DNA of 64,000 nucleotides from Streptomyces pactum. Its GTDB lineage: Bacteria > Actinomycetota > Actinomycetes > Streptomycetales > Streptomycetaceae. Under the pieces are notes generated by a model, which had not been told where the DNA came from, ran no database searches, and worked only from the letters and a program-made list of their open reading frames with translations. Made by a program: the position numbers and the translations under genes. Below are positions 17,656-26,979 of this stretch, one piece after another. Numbering within the stretch: position 1 is the first letter of the stretch; each line of letters begins with the position of its first letter. The stretch lies in assembly GCF_016031615.1 (NCBI RefSeq), contig NZ_JACYXC010000001.1:558001-622000 (forward strand), read 5' to 3'.

Positions 17656-18215
17656 CTTTCCCGGGTCTCCCGTACGGTCCGCGCCAAACCGGGCCGGGGA
17701 TGTGTCGCGCGGCGCACCGGCGGGAACCGTCCGCCCTCGGAGCCGTACGGGGCGGACGGTGCACGGCGGTACCACCGGGCTCACCCGGCCTGGGCCCCGG
17801 CCTGGGCCACCGGCCGCCCTGGACCCCACGACCCCACGAGGCCCGCCGGCCGCACGAAGCCCCGGTGCCCCGGCCGGCTCTCCCTCCCCGTGCCCTCCGC
17901 CGCACCTCCACCGCGCCGTCCCCCGTCCCTCCACCGTCTCCCCGGGCGCCGGGGCGTGCGGCGCGCCGGGGCCGCCGGACCACGCCGGCCGGCCGAGGGG
18001 GTCGGGCCGGCCCCACCACGGCCGGGCCCTCGCCCCGGTCCCGCCTCCGGCCCGGTTCCCGCCGCCGACCGGTGCCGGACGCAGCGCGCCGGATCCCGGT
18101 CGGCCACCTCCGCCCCGGCGCCCGCCTCCGCCGCCCGGGTGTGTCCGCGGCGGGCCGGGCCGGGCCCGTTCGACCGCCGGATGCGCCGCCGCCGCACCGT
18201 GGCTACGGTGGAGAA
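17656..18215. other. 560-bp GC-rich gap
   Basis: Mostly C/G low-complexity sequence between the hypothetical gene (minus) and the sigma-factor transcription unit (plus). A TACGGT hexamer at 18204-18209 ends it and is the likely -10 element for the downstream unit. No other gene or RNA was recognised. Confidence 0.5.
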
Positions 18216-18257
18216 GTGACCGACTCCCGGACAAACCCCGGGATTCCGTCCCCCTGA
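18216..18257 (+). CDS. Possible 13-codon leaderless upstream reading frame of the sigma gene
   Basis: GTG 18216 lies exactly six bases after TACGGT (18204-18209), the same spacing seen at several leaderless starts in this window; GGAGAA also precedes it. The peptide would be VTDSRTNPGIPSP, ending at TGA 18255-18257, 146 bases before the sigma ATG. It may be a leader peptide, or only the chance first codons of a leader RNA. No homologue is known to me. Confidence 0.35.
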   Translation: MTDSRTNPGIPSP

Positions 18258-18403
18258 GTCGGCGAGGACCGACCGGACATGCGCTTCGGACCGGAGGCGT
18301 CTCCCTCGGACCAAGGGCTGGTGCCGCAGGCGGGCAGGCGCTCGCACCCGGTACCGCCCCCGTGGCGGCGCCCCGCTCACCACCGATCCTGGAGCTGTCT
18401 GAG

Positions 18404-19219
18404 ATGAGCGTACGAACCCAGGCCAAGCGCCCGTCGGCGCGCCATCCGCACGACGACGCCCCCGATACCGACGCGGCATTCGAGTGCATCGCGACACTGC
18501 CCGACGGGCCGGAGAAGGACGCACTGCGGCAGGAGGTGGTCTGCGCCTGGATGCCGATGGCCGAACGCCTGGCCCGGCAGTTCCGCAACCGGGGGGAGTC
18601 GCTGGAGGATCTGCGGCAGATCGCGGCGCTGGGCCTGGTGAAGGCCGTGGCGCGGTACGACCCGGCCCGCGGCAACACCTTCGCCAGCTTCGCCGTGCCC
18701 ACCGTGGTCGGCGAGGTCAAGCGCCACTTCCGGGACCACACCTGGGGCACCCATGTGCCGCGCCGGGTGCAGGAGCTGCGCAACCGGGTGCGGGTGGCCG
18801 AGCGCGAACTGTCCCATTCCCTGGACCAGCGGGGCCCCAGCGTGGCCGAGATAGCCGCCCACACCCACCTGAGTGACCAGGAGGTCCGGCTGGGGATGGA
18901 GGCGATGAACAGCTACTCCCCGCTCTCCCTGGACGCGGAGCTGCCGGGGACCGCCGACGGTTACTCCCTGACCGAGACCCTGGGCGACACCGAGCCGGGC
19001 TACGACCGGGTGGTGGACCGCGAATCACTCAAGCCGCAGCTGCGCGGGCTGCCGGAGCGCGAACGCCAGATCCTGTACCTCCGCTTCTTCCGCGGCATGT
19101 CGCAGAACAGCATCGCCGAGGAGCTGGGCATCTCCCAGATGCACGTCTCCCGCATCCTCAGCCGCACCTGTGCCACCCTCCGGGACCGGGTGATGACCGA
19201 CCATCCCACCACCACCTGA
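18404..19219 (+). CDS. RNA polymerase sigma factor, SigB/SigF/SigG family
   Basis: 271 residues with regions 2, 3 and 4 of the sigma-70 family: region 2 (GESLEDLRQIAALGLVKAVA, then FASFAVPTVVGEVKRHFRDH), region 3 (GPSVAEIAAHTHLSDQEV), region 4 (LPERERQILYLRFFRGMSQN, then ELGISQMHVSRIL). This is the alternative sigma group that Streptomyces uses for stress and differentiation, usually controlled by anti-sigma factors and their antagonists. No anti-sigma gene is adjacent. ATG 18404 has GGAG nine bases upstream. In-frame sequence extends far upstream but is not sigma-like, so the short start is right. Confidence 0.93.
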   Translation: MSVRTQAKRPSARHPHDDAPDTDAAFECIATLPDGPEKDALRQEVVCAWMPMAERLARQFRNRGESLEDLRQIAALGLVKAVARYDPARGNTFASFAVPTVVGEVKRHFRDHTWGTHVPRRVQELRNRVRVAERELSHSLDQRGPSVAEIAAHTHLSDQEVRLGMEAMNSYSPLSLDAELPGTADGYSLTETLGDTEPGYDRVVDRESLKPQLRGLPERERQILYLRFFRGMSQNSIAEELGISQMHVSRILSRTCATLRDRVMTDHPTTT

Positions 19220-19827
19220 CACCCTCGCCCCCTGCGTGCCCCTCACGGGCTGCGTTCCCTCACGGGCCCGAACCCGGGGGTGCCCGACGATCCGTGCCGG
19301 CCCGGGGCCGCCGCTCACCCACGTGACCTCGCGCCGTTCGTCCCGGATGCGCCGGGCCCGTCACGTCGATACGGCCGCCGGCCCGGGGCGTGCGCCACAC
19401 GCCGCATCGCCCTCCCGGGCTTTCCCGGGGCGCCGGCGCCGGCTGCGCCACCCCGTCCCGGTGCCGTTCTCCGTGGCTTTCCGGAGTACCCGGGGGCCGT
19501 GACGGCGAAACCGTCCCCGCCGCCCCGCCGGGGCGGTTCCGTACGCCCGCCCCGGCGCGTCGTCACGCCGGACGGGACACGGGACGGCACTGTGGAGCGG
19601 GCCGGGGCGCTCCGGCGGCCCGGGCGGCCCGGCCCGGAGCCCGGCCATGAGGGCGGCCACCGTGCGAGCGGGGGACCCGGGTGCCGCCGGGTGCGGACCG
19701 GGGGATTAAGGGTCTTCCGGGGCGGGAACCCGTACGGGCACCTGTGATCACCCAGGGAGCGCCCCGATGGGCCGGGCGTGAACGCCCGCGACGGCGTCGG
19801 ACCACAAGAGGAGCAAGGGCGAGTCTC
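19220..19827. other. 608-bp gap with no gene recognised
   Basis: Between the sigma gene and the VOC gene, both plus strand. Overlapping frames on both strands have only Arg/Pro/Gly/Ala composition. A less GC-rich patch, GGGGATTAAGGGTC near 19700, may mark promoter sequence for the VOC gene. No hairpin of note. Confidence 0.45.
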
Positions 19828-20598
19828 ATGTCGGACTCAACAGATGTAGCTGTGTCGGGTGCGCCGTGCTGGGTCAGCCTGATGTCCCGCGATCTGCGGG
19901 CCGCGCAGGACTTCTACGGTGCGGTCCTGGGCTGGTCCTTCCGGCCGGGCGCGCACGAGGAGGGGTTCTCGGTGGCGCTGGCGGACGGTGACCCGGTCGC
20001 CGGGATCGGGGCGTTCGCGCACACCTTCCGGGTGGCCGTGTCCTGGACGCCGTACTTCGCCGTGGACAGCGCGGACGAGACCGCCGCCCGTATCCGGGAG
20101 CGCAGCGCCACGGTCGCCGTGGGCCCGCTCGCCTTCGGGCGGGGCCGGGCGGCGCTGGCGGCCGATCCCGACGGCGCCGTCTTCGGTATCTGGGAAGGAC
20201 ACCGCGCCAAGTGGGGGGTCGGGCGCGGCAGTGCCCCCGCCTGGCTGGAACTGCGCACCCGGGACACCTTCGCCGCCTCGATCTTCTACGCCGAGGTGCT
20301 GCGCTGGGCCACCGAGTGCGAGGACGGCTGCGACGTGGTGTACAAGAGCGACCAGGTGGTGCTGCGGGAGGGCACCCGGGAGGTGGCGGTGATCAACGGC
20401 GGGGCCGTGGAGTCCGCGCCCGACCCGCACGTCCGGCCGCGCTGGCACGTGTACTTCCGGGTGCCCGACGTGGACGCGGCGGCAGCGGCGGCGGTCGCCG
20501 CCGGCGGTTCGGTGCCGCGCCACCCGGCACCCTCGCCGCTGGGCCGGGAGGCCACCCTCCGTGACCCGGACGGCGGCCTCTTCACGATCGTCTCCTGA
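19828..20598 (+). CDS. Two-domain VOC (glyoxalase/bleomycin-resistance fold) protein
   Basis: 256 residues with two VOC repeats. The first spans about 12-125 (PCWVSLMSRDLRAAQDFYGA ... ALAADPDGAVFGIWE), the second about 138-256 (PAWLELRTRDTFAASIFYAE ... PLGREATLRDPDGGLFTIVS). Metal-ligand positions are poorly conserved in the first repeat, so enzymatic function is unclear. Relatives are annotated as glyoxalases or hydroxylases without proof. AGAGGAG lies about 15 bases before ATG 19828, somewhat far. Confidence 0.85.
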   Translation: MSDSTDVAVSGAPCWVSLMSRDLRAAQDFYGAVLGWSFRPGAHEEGFSVALADGDPVAGIGAFAHTFRVAVSWTPYFAVDSADETAARIRERSATVAVGPLAFGRGRAALAADPDGAVFGIWEGHRAKWGVGRGSAPAWLELRTRDTFAASIFYAEVLRWATECEDGCDVVYKSDQVVLREGTREVAVINGGAVESAPDPHVRPRWHVYFRVPDVDAAAAAAVAAGGSVPRHPAPSPLGREATLRDPDGGLFTIVS

Positions 20599-21167
20599 CC
20601 CCGGGAACCCCTTCCCCGGGGCGCCACCGCATCCCTCCGCGCGCCGAACCCCGGGTGCCGCTGGCCAGGTACCGCGCACCTCGACGCATCGCACCCCCGG
20701 TACCGCGCGCCTCCGCGCGCCGATCCCCTGGCGCCGAAGCCTCTCCCTACCCGCACTCCGCCGCGCACCGCGCGCCCCCGGGCCGCAGCCCGTGCCCGCA
20801 CTCCTCCACGTCCCCACCCGCGTGCCGCGCACCCCCGGTGCCGCGCCGGCCGCCGCGGCACGCCCTCACCCCGTCGTCCGCCCTCCCCCGCGGCACGCCC
20901 CTCACCCGGCCGTCCGCCTCCGCCGCGGCACGCCGTTCGTCGTGCCCGTTCGCCGTGGCGCCCGTGCGCCGTGCCCCGCGGGCGTCCGGCGGCGGACATG
21001 CCGGCACCGCGCGGGGCCGGGCCGGGCGCCACGGGCCCGCCGCGCCGGCCGCCGCGCCCGGCGTTCACCCTCCGTTCGGGTGCCCGGCATCTCGCCCCGA
21101 TAGCAAACCAGTGCGAACGCTGGCGCGGCGGTCCGTCCGCCGGCCCGAGAACCACAGGAGGAAGTCG
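20599..21167. other. 569-bp C-rich gap upstream of phoD
   Basis: The plus strand is strongly C-rich (CGCACC, CCCCGG and CGCGCG motifs) from 20600 to about 21060, with no coherent protein on either strand. The last 100 bases hold the phoD regulatory sequence described separately. Confidence 0.5.
21063..21106 (+). promoter_or_regulatory. PHO-box-like element and -10 hexamer of phoD
   Basis: GTTCACC (21063-21069) is a perfect Streptomyces PHO-box half unit. Exactly 11 bases later GTTC recurs (21074-21077), matching the first four positions of the second unit. TAGCAA at 21101-21106 could be the -10 hexamer, which would put the box at about -47 to -26, a normal PhoP activation position. The spacing is persuasive; the second unit is degenerate. 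Confidence 0.55.
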
Positions 21168-22748
21168 ATGGTGCGGGGTTCCGGAGATCAGGTCGGGCGG
21201 CGCGCGGTGCTGCGGGGAACGGCCGCCGCGTCCGCGGGGCTGGCCCTGCCGGCGGTACCGGCCCTGGCCGGTACCGCCCCGGCGCAGGCGCTGTCCGGCC
21301 GGCCCAGCGCCCGCTGGGGCGTCCAGGTGGGCGATGTGACCAGCACCTCCGGCCTGGTGTGGGTGCGCTCGGACCGGCCCGCCCGGATGGTGGTGGAGAC
21401 CTCGGCCACCGAGTCGTTCTCGCGCGCCCGCCGGTGGCACGGACCGCTGGTCGGCCCGGGTACGGACTTCACCGGCACCACCGCGCTGCACGGGCTGCCG
21501 CCGGGCACCGAGGTCCACTACCGGGTGCGGCTGACCGACCCGGAGGACCCGCGGCGCGCCTCCGCGCCGGTGTACGGAACCTTCCGCACCGCGCCGGTCC
21601 GCCGCCGCGGGGTCCGCTTCGTCTGGTCGGGCGACCTGGCGGGCCAGGGCTGGGGCATCAACCCCGACCGCGGCGGTTTCCGCATCTTCGAGGAGATGCG
21701 CCGCCGGGACCCGGACTTCTTCCTGTGCAGCGGGGACAACATCTACGCCGACGGGCCGCTCCAGCCCTCCGTCACCCTCCCCGACGGCAGCGTCTGGCGG
21801 AACCTGGTCACCGAGGAGAAGTCCAAGGTCGCCGAGACGCTGGCGGAGTACCGCGGCAACTTCCGGTACAACCTGCTCGACGAGCACCTCCGCGCGTTCA
21901 ACGCGCAGGTGCCCACCATCACCCAGTGGGACGACCACGAGGTGCGGAACAACTGGTACCCGGGCCAGATCCTGACCGACGACCGGTACACCGAGAAGAA
22001 CGTGGACGTGCTGGCGGCGCGCGCCCGGCGCGCCTTCGCCGAGTACTACCCGATCGGCACGCTGCGGCCCGACGGCGAGGGCCGGGTCCACCGGGTGCTG
22101 CGGCACGGCCCGCTGCTCGACGTGTTCGTGCTCGACATGCGCACCCACCGGGACGCCAACTCGCCGAACCGGCAGCCGGAGAACCGGCAGGGCATCCTCG
22201 GCGCCGAGCAGCTGGCCTGGCTCAAGCGGGAGCTGTCGCGGTCCCGGGCGGTGTGGAAGGTGATCGCCTCCGACATGCCGCTGGGGCTGGTGGTCGCGGA
22301 CGGCACGGCGAACTTCGAGGCGGTGGCGCAGGGCGACCCGGGCGCGCCGCTCGGCCGGGAGCTGCAGATCGCCGAGCTGCTGCGGTTCGTCAAGCACCGC
22401 CGGATCACCGGTACGGTCTGGCTCACCGCCGATGTGCACTACACCTCGGCGCAGCACTACGAGCCGTCCCGGGCGGCGTTCGGCGATTTCGAGCCGTTCT
22501 GGGAGTTCGTCACCGGTCCGCTGCACGCGGGTTCGTTCCCGGCGTCGAAGCTGGACGGCACCTTCGGGCCCCGGCAGGTCTTCGTCAAGGCCCCGGACCG
22601 GGCCAACGTCTCGCCCGCGGAGGGCTTCCAGTTCTACGGCGAGGCGGAGATCGACGGGGACAGCGGAGAGCTGACCGTCCGGCTGCGCGAGGAGGGCGGC
22701 GCGGTACTGTTCACCCAGGTGCTGCAGCCGGGCCGGGTCGGTCAGTGA
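21168..22748 (+). CDS. phoD: Alkaline phosphatase D, Tat-exported
   Basis: 526 residues. The Tat signal has a twin arginine (GRRAVLRGTAAASAGLALP) and ends near residue 42. A fibronectin-like PhoD N-terminal domain (about 48-150) is followed by the metallophosphatase domain with WSGDLAGQGWG, FFLCSGDNIYADG, TQWDDHEVRNNWYPG and, near the end, WLTADVHYTSAQHY. These hold the usual Ca/Fe ligands of PhoD enzymes, extracellular phosphodiesterases/phosphomonoesterases expressed in phosphate starvation. ATG 21168 has AGGAGGAAG upstream. The PHO-box-like element supports control by PhoR-PhoP. Confidence 0.93.
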   Translation: MVRGSGDQVGRRAVLRGTAAASAGLALPAVPALAGTAPAQALSGRPSARWGVQVGDVTSTSGLVWVRSDRPARMVVETSATESFSRARRWHGPLVGPGTDFTGTTALHGLPPGTEVHYRVRLTDPEDPRRASAPVYGTFRTAPVRRRGVRFVWSGDLAGQGWGINPDRGGFRIFEEMRRRDPDFFLCSGDNIYADGPLQPSVTLPDGSVWRNLVTEEKSKVAETLAEYRGNFRYNLLDEHLRAFNAQVPTITQWDDHEVRNNWYPGQILTDDRYTEKNVDVLAARARRAFAEYYPIGTLRPDGEGRVHRVLRHGPLLDVFVLDMRTHRDANSPNRQPENRQGILGAEQLAWLKRELSRSRAVWKVIASDMPLGLVVADGTANFEAVAQGDPGAPLGRELQIAELLRFVKHRRITGTVWLTADVHYTSAQHYEPSRAAFGDFEPFWEFVTGPLHAGSFPASKLDGTFGPRQVFVKAPDRANVSPAEGFQFYGEAEIDGDSGELTVRLREEGGAVLFTQVLQPGRVGQ

Positions 22749-22892
22749 GCGAGCCGGACCGTCCGGTCGGGCGGTGCCGTCCCACGTCGTGCGAGACGGA
22801 CGAAACCGGACAGTAGCTTTGAAACAGCCTCCTTTACCCATCGGTCACAGTGCGTTCGTGATCACGCAACACCACTCGGCGAGGGTGGGTGT

Positions 22893-24413
22893 ATGACTCA
22901 TCGGACATCTGCCCCCTCGTCCCGCCGCCCCCACCGGCGGCGGGACCTCGTCGGATTCGCGGCGCTGCTCACCGCGGTGGCCGCCGCCGGCGCGTTCGCC
23001 GGCGCCCTCTCCCCCGGTCCGGACGGGCTGGTGCCGGCGTTCGCCGCGGCGGCGCTGCCGGCCGCGGCGGGCTTCCACCTGGGCCGGGCCCGGCGGCGCG
23101 GTCACGCCCCTCCCCCGCCACCGGCAGCGGATACCGGCGCCACGGCGGGGCCCGCTCCCGAGGGCACCACGCTGTGGCGGATGCGCACCACGGTGCGGGA
23201 CACCCCGGGAAGTCTCGCGGCGCTGTGCGGGTCCCTGGCCCGGCAGCGGGTGGACATCCTCACCCTGCAGACCCATCCGCTGGGCGGGAGCACGGTGGAC
23301 GAGTTCCTGCTGCGGGTGCCCGCCGCCCTGCCGCCCGACGGGCTGACCCGGGCGGTGACCGAGGGCGGGGGCGTCGACCCGTGGCTGGAGCGGGCCGACA
23401 CCCACGATCTGGTGGACACCCCCACCCGGGTGCTCCGCCTGGCCACCCGCACCGCGCTGGACGCCGCCGAACTGCCCCTGGCGCTGAGGCAGCTGCTGGG
23501 CCGGTGCACCATCCGTACGCTGCCCGCGGCCCGCGGGGGCCGGCCGCCGGGGGCGGTCGCGGTCGAGGGCGCGCTGGAGGACACCGTGCTGCGGCTGCGT
23601 GACCCGGCGGGCGGGACGATCGTCGTGGAGCGGCCCCAGCTGCCGTTCACCCCGAGCGAATTCGCGCGGGCCCGCGCCCTGGTGGAGCTGGACGCCCGGC
23701 TGGGGCCCCGCCCGTCCGGCCGGGCCGAGACCCCGGTGGCGGCCGGGGGCGGTGAGATCACCGTGCACCGGGCCGGCCCCGCCGACCTGGCGGCGGCGCG
23801 GGAGATGCACCGGCGCTGCTCCGACCGGACCCTCACCCTGCGCTATCACGGGCCGGTCGCGGACACCGACCGCTACCTGAACCACCTGCTCGACCCGCGG
23901 CACGGGCGGACGCTGGCCGCGTACACCCCCTCGGGTCGGATGGTCGCCCTGGGCCATCTGCTGTGGGACGGCGACGAGTCCGAGGTGGCCCTGCTGGTGG
24001 AGGACGCGTGGCAGTGCCGCGGCATCGGCTCCGAACTGCTGCGGCGGCTGGTCGCGCTGGCCGACGAGGCCGGGTGCGAGGACGTCTACGCGGTGACCCG
24101 CTCGGGGAACACCGGCATGGTCGCCGCCATGCGGGGCCTGGGCCTGCCGCTGGACCACCAGATCGAGGAGGGCACCATGGTGATCACCGCCCGTCTCGCC
24201 CCGGCACCGGAACCGGCCGCCACCGACCCGCTGCCCGCCCCCGCACGCCGGGCCCTGCCCGCGCATGCCCGCCCGGCCGCCCCGGGCGCCGGGCACCGCG
24301 CCCCGCGGGGCGGCACCGGGGCCGGTGCCGCCCCGTCCCCCGCCGGCGGGCGCGCGGCCCGGTCGGGGCCGGGGGGAGCCGGCCCGGTTCAGGAACGTGA
24401 GCCGAAACGGTGA
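22893..24413 (+). CDS. Membrane-anchored ACT-domain plus GNAT acetyltransferase fusion
   Basis: 506 residues. Two hydrophobic segments (about 20-40 and 46-65) place the N-terminus in the membrane. An ACT-like domain (about 92-150) reads LWRMRTTVRDTPGSLAALCG and VDILTLQTHPLGG. A spacer leads to a GNAT domain (about 290-425) with the acetyl-CoA loop CRGIGSELLRRLVALADEAG after VALLVEDAW. The tail from about 430 is Pro/Ala rich and disordered. ACT domains usually bind amino acids or other small effectors, so effector-gated acetylation is a reasonable hypothesis. GAGGGTGGGT precedes ATG 22893. It is monocistronic, and its substrate is unknown. Confidence 0.82.
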   Translation: MTHRTSAPSSRRPHRRRDLVGFAALLTAVAAAGAFAGALSPGPDGLVPAFAAAALPAAAGFHLGRARRRGHAPPPPPAADTGATAGPAPEGTTLWRMRTTVRDTPGSLAALCGSLARQRVDILTLQTHPLGGSTVDEFLLRVPAALPPDGLTRAVTEGGGVDPWLERADTHDLVDTPTRVLRLATRTALDAAELPLALRQLLGRCTIRTLPAARGGRPPGAVAVEGALEDTVLRLRDPAGGTIVVERPQLPFTPSEFARARALVELDARLGPRPSGRAETPVAAGGGEITVHRAGPADLAAAREMHRRCSDRTLTLRYHGPVADTDRYLNHLLDPRHGRTLAAYTPSGRMVALGHLLWDGDESEVALLVEDAWQCRGIGSELLRRLVALADEAGCEDVYAVTRSGNTGMVAAMRGLGLPLDHQIEEGTMVITARLAPAPEPAATDPLPAPARRALPAHARPAAPGAGHRAPRGGTGAGAAPSPAGGRAARSGPGGAGPVQEREPKR

Positions 24414-24448
24414 TGACGCCACGGCCGGTCCCGTACGAGGATGGGCCC

Positions 24449-26128
24449 ATGTCCGAAACCGAAAACCTCCTGCCCCGGCAGGTCGCCGACGCCTACGTCG
24501 ACGCACTCACCGAACTCGACCCGATCACCGGCACCTTCCTGGGTGTTCCCGAGTGCTCCCGGCGGCTGCCGGACTTCTCCCCCGCCGGCCAGGAGGCCCT
24601 CTCCGACCTCGCCCGCACCACCCTGGACCGGCTGGCGGCGGCCGAGGCGCTGCCCGGCGCGCAGAGCCCGGCCGAGCGGCGCTGCGCCCGGCTGCTGCGC
24701 GAGCGGCTCACCGCCCAGCTCGCGGTGGACGAGGCGCGGGAACCGCTGCGGGCGGTCAGCAACCTCCACTCGCCGCTGCACGCGGTCCGCGAGGTGTTCA
24801 CCGTCACCCCCGCCGACACCGCCGAGGACTGGGCCGCCCTCGCGGAGCGGATGCGCGCGGTGCCCGGCGCGCTCGCCGGCTACCGCGCCTCGCTCGCCGA
24901 GGGGCTGAAGCTGGGCCTGCCCGCCGGACCGCGCCAGGTGGCGACGGTCATCGGTCAGCTCGACGGGTGGGTGGGCGGTGACGGCGGCTGGTTCGCCGAG
25001 TTCGCCGCCGCGGGCCCGGACGGGCTCCGCGCCGAGCTGGACGCCGCCGCGGCGCAGGCCACCGGCGCCCTGGCCGAACTGCGCGACTGGCTGCGGGACG
25101 TCTACGGTCCGGGCATCGAGGGCGCCCCCGAGGTGGTCGGCCGCGAGCGCTACGCCCGCTGGGCCCGCTTCTGGAACGGCACCGACCTGGACCTGGACGA
25201 GGCCTACGCCTACGGCTGGTCCGAGTACCACCGGCTGCTGGCCGAGATGCGCGCCGAGGCGGCCAAGATCCTGCCGGACACCGACCCCTGGGAGGTGCTG
25301 CGCCACCTCGACACCCACGGGGAGGCGATCGAGGGGGTCGAGGAGACCCGGCAGTGGCTGCAGAAGCTGATGGACGACGCGATCGAGGCGCTGGACGGCA
25401 CCCACTTCGACCTCGCCGAGCGGGTCAAGCGGGTGGAGTCCATGATCGCCCCGCCGGGCACCGCCGCGGCCCCGTACTACACCCAGCCGTCGGTGGACTT
25501 CTCCCGACCCGGCCGCACCTGGCTGCCCACCATGGGCGAGACCCGCTTCCCCGCGTACGACCTGGTCTCCACCTGGTACCACGAGGGGGTGCCCGGGCAC
25601 CACCTCCAGCTGGCGCAGTGGGCCCACGTGGCCGACCAGCTCTCCCGGTACCAGGCCACGGTCGGCATGGTGAGCGCCAACGCCGAGGGCTGGGCGCTCT
25701 ACGCCGAACGCCTCATGGACGAGCTGGGCTTCCTCACCACCGCCGAGCGCCGGCTGGGCTACCTGGACGCGCAGATGATGCGTGCGCTGCGGGTGATCGT
25801 GGACATCGGCATGCACCTGGAGCTGGAGATCCCGGCCGACTCCCCGTTCCACCCGGGCGAGCGGTGGACCCCGGAGCTGGCCCAGGAGTTCTTCGGCCGG
25901 CACAGCGGGCGGCCCGCGGACTTCGTGGAGAGCGAGCTGGTGCGCTACCTCGGCATGCCCGGGCAGGCGATCGGCTACAAGCTGGGCGAGCGCGCCTGGC
26001 TGACCGGCCGGGCCGCCGCGCGCGAGCGGCACGGTGACGCCTTCGACCTGAAGACCTGGCACATGGCCGCGCTGTCCCAGGGATCGCTGGGACTGGACGA
26101 CCTGGTCGAGGAGTTGTCGGCGCTCTGA
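24449..26128 (+). CDS. DUF885 family metallopeptidase-like protein
   Basis: 559 residues, full family length. The zinc motif HEGVPGHH begins at H378 (HExxH type), and ANAEGWALYAERL follows about 45 residues later with the third ligand region. Other family marks are PSVDFSRPGRTWLPTMGETR and the C-terminal YLGMPGQAIGYKLGE. There is no signal peptide, so it is probably cytosolic. Relatives act as carboxypeptidase- or oligopeptidase-like enzymes, though few are characterised. ATG 24449 has GAGG eight bases upstream, and a slightly longer start at 24410 is possible. The ACT-GNAT gene ends 35 bases upstream, so co-transcription is possible. Confidence 0.92.
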   Translation: MSETENLLPRQVADAYVDALTELDPITGTFLGVPECSRRLPDFSPAGQEALSDLARTTLDRLAAAEALPGAQSPAERRCARLLRERLTAQLAVDEAREPLRAVSNLHSPLHAVREVFTVTPADTAEDWAALAERMRAVPGALAGYRASLAEGLKLGLPAGPRQVATVIGQLDGWVGGDGGWFAEFAAAGPDGLRAELDAAAAQATGALAELRDWLRDVYGPGIEGAPEVVGRERYARWARFWNGTDLDLDEAYAYGWSEYHRLLAEMRAEAAKILPDTDPWEVLRHLDTHGEAIEGVEETRQWLQKLMDDAIEALDGTHFDLAERVKRVESMIAPPGTAAAPYYTQPSVDFSRPGRTWLPTMGETRFPAYDLVSTWYHEGVPGHHLQLAQWAHVADQLSRYQATVGMVSANAEGWALYAERLMDELGFLTTAERRLGYLDAQMMRALRVIVDIGMHLELEIPADSPFHPGERWTPELAQEFFGRHSGRPADFVESELVRYLGMPGQAIGYKLGERAWLTGRAAARERHGDAFDLKTWHMAALSQGSLGLDDLVEELSAL

Positions 26129-26607
26129 CCCCGGCGGGGCCCGGGGCCGGGCGGCGCGCCACCGCGGCCCCGGCCCCGTACCCCCGGACGTACGCCGGCC
26201 CCGTACCCCGGACGTACGCCGGCCCCGGTACCGTTCAGGGGCGCACCCCGGCTGGTACCTCCGCCCCGCACCGGCGGGCGTGCGCGCCGGTGCCTCCTGG
26301 GTGCCCCGGGCCCGTACGTGCCGGGGCGTACCCCGGCCGCGCGGGCGGGACCGGCCGCCCCGCAACCGGGGCGCCGGCGGCCGGGCCGGGTCACGCCGGC
26401 GGCGCGGGGCCCGCACCGCCGGGCCCTGCGCGGTGGCCTGCCCGGTGGGCCCGCACGACCGGAACCTGCACGTGCGGCCTGACCGGTGGGCCCGCACGGC
26501 GGGCTCGCGCGGCGGGGGCGGTCACCCGCCGCCGGACGCCGGCCCCCGGCGGCGCGGGGCTCGCGGGCGGCGCCCCGGGCCGCCAGGCCGACGGGTCGGA
26601 CGGGCCG
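26129..26607. other. 479-bp gap with a short tandem repeat
   Basis: Convergent gap between the DUF885 gene and the toxin gene. Two near-identical 24-25-bp units (26172-26196 and 26197-26220, differing by one C) contain GGACGTACGCC and are followed by a partial third. The rest is GC-only sequence; no gene was recognised. Confidence 0.6.
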
Positions 26608-26979
26608 TCAGATGCGCCAGCCGCGGATGCGGTCGGCGCACTCGTAGACGTCCACCCGGTACTCCTTGATGTCCCGTGCCAGGTCCACGATCGCCCCGTA
26701 CGGCGGGTCGATGCCCTCACCGGTGGCGGCCATGTAGGCCACCACCACCATGCAGGCGTACAGACTGCTGCGGGCGGGCAGCGGCTGGAGGCGGACCAGC
26801 GAGTGCATCAGCGCCGCCGCCCGCCAGGCCGCGTCGGGGGCGTGGTCCAGCCGGGCCACGTCGAAGGCGTGCCGGGACACCGCCGCGGCCAGGGCCGTGT
26901 AGTCGTGCACGGCGGGGTCCTCGGACAGCTTCTGTTCCTGGACGCCCAGCAGCCAGGGCAGGTCGATACGGAGGTTCAT
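26608..26979 (-). CDS. Doc/Fic-like toxin component of a toxin-antitoxin pair
   Basis: 123 residues, starting MNLRIDLPWLLGVQEQ. Later features are VHDYTALAAAVSRH, RAAALMHSLVRLQPLPARSS, CMVVVAYMAATGEGIDPPYG and VDVYECADRIRGWRI. The fold order resembles small Doc-type proteins of actinobacteria, which are annotated as the toxin of a Fic-family pair. The catalytic HxFx(D/A)GN(G/K) loop of Fic/Doc is not intact: the corresponding part reads LQPLPARSSLYAC, without His or Asn. Its ATG overlaps the antitoxin stop (TGATG), a translational coupling typical of toxin-antitoxin operons. Activity is therefore uncertain. Confidence 0.68.
   Translation of the reverse strand: MNLRIDLPWLLGVQEQKLSEDPAVHDYTALAAAVSRHAFDVARLDHAPDAAWRAAALMHSLVRLQPLPARSSLYACMVVVAYMAATGEGIDPPYGAIVDLARDIKEYRVDVYECADRIRGWRI

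Noticed and set aside
17348..18403. N-terminal extension of the sigma factor to 623 residues
   Set aside because: The extra sequence is low complexity and not sigma-like, while ATG 18404 has a ribosome site and the region 2 motif follows at normal distance.
26172..26220. Tandem GGACGTACGCC repeats as an integration site
   Set aside because: No integrase, no tRNA and no flanking mobile genes; the copies are adjacent and degrade quickly.
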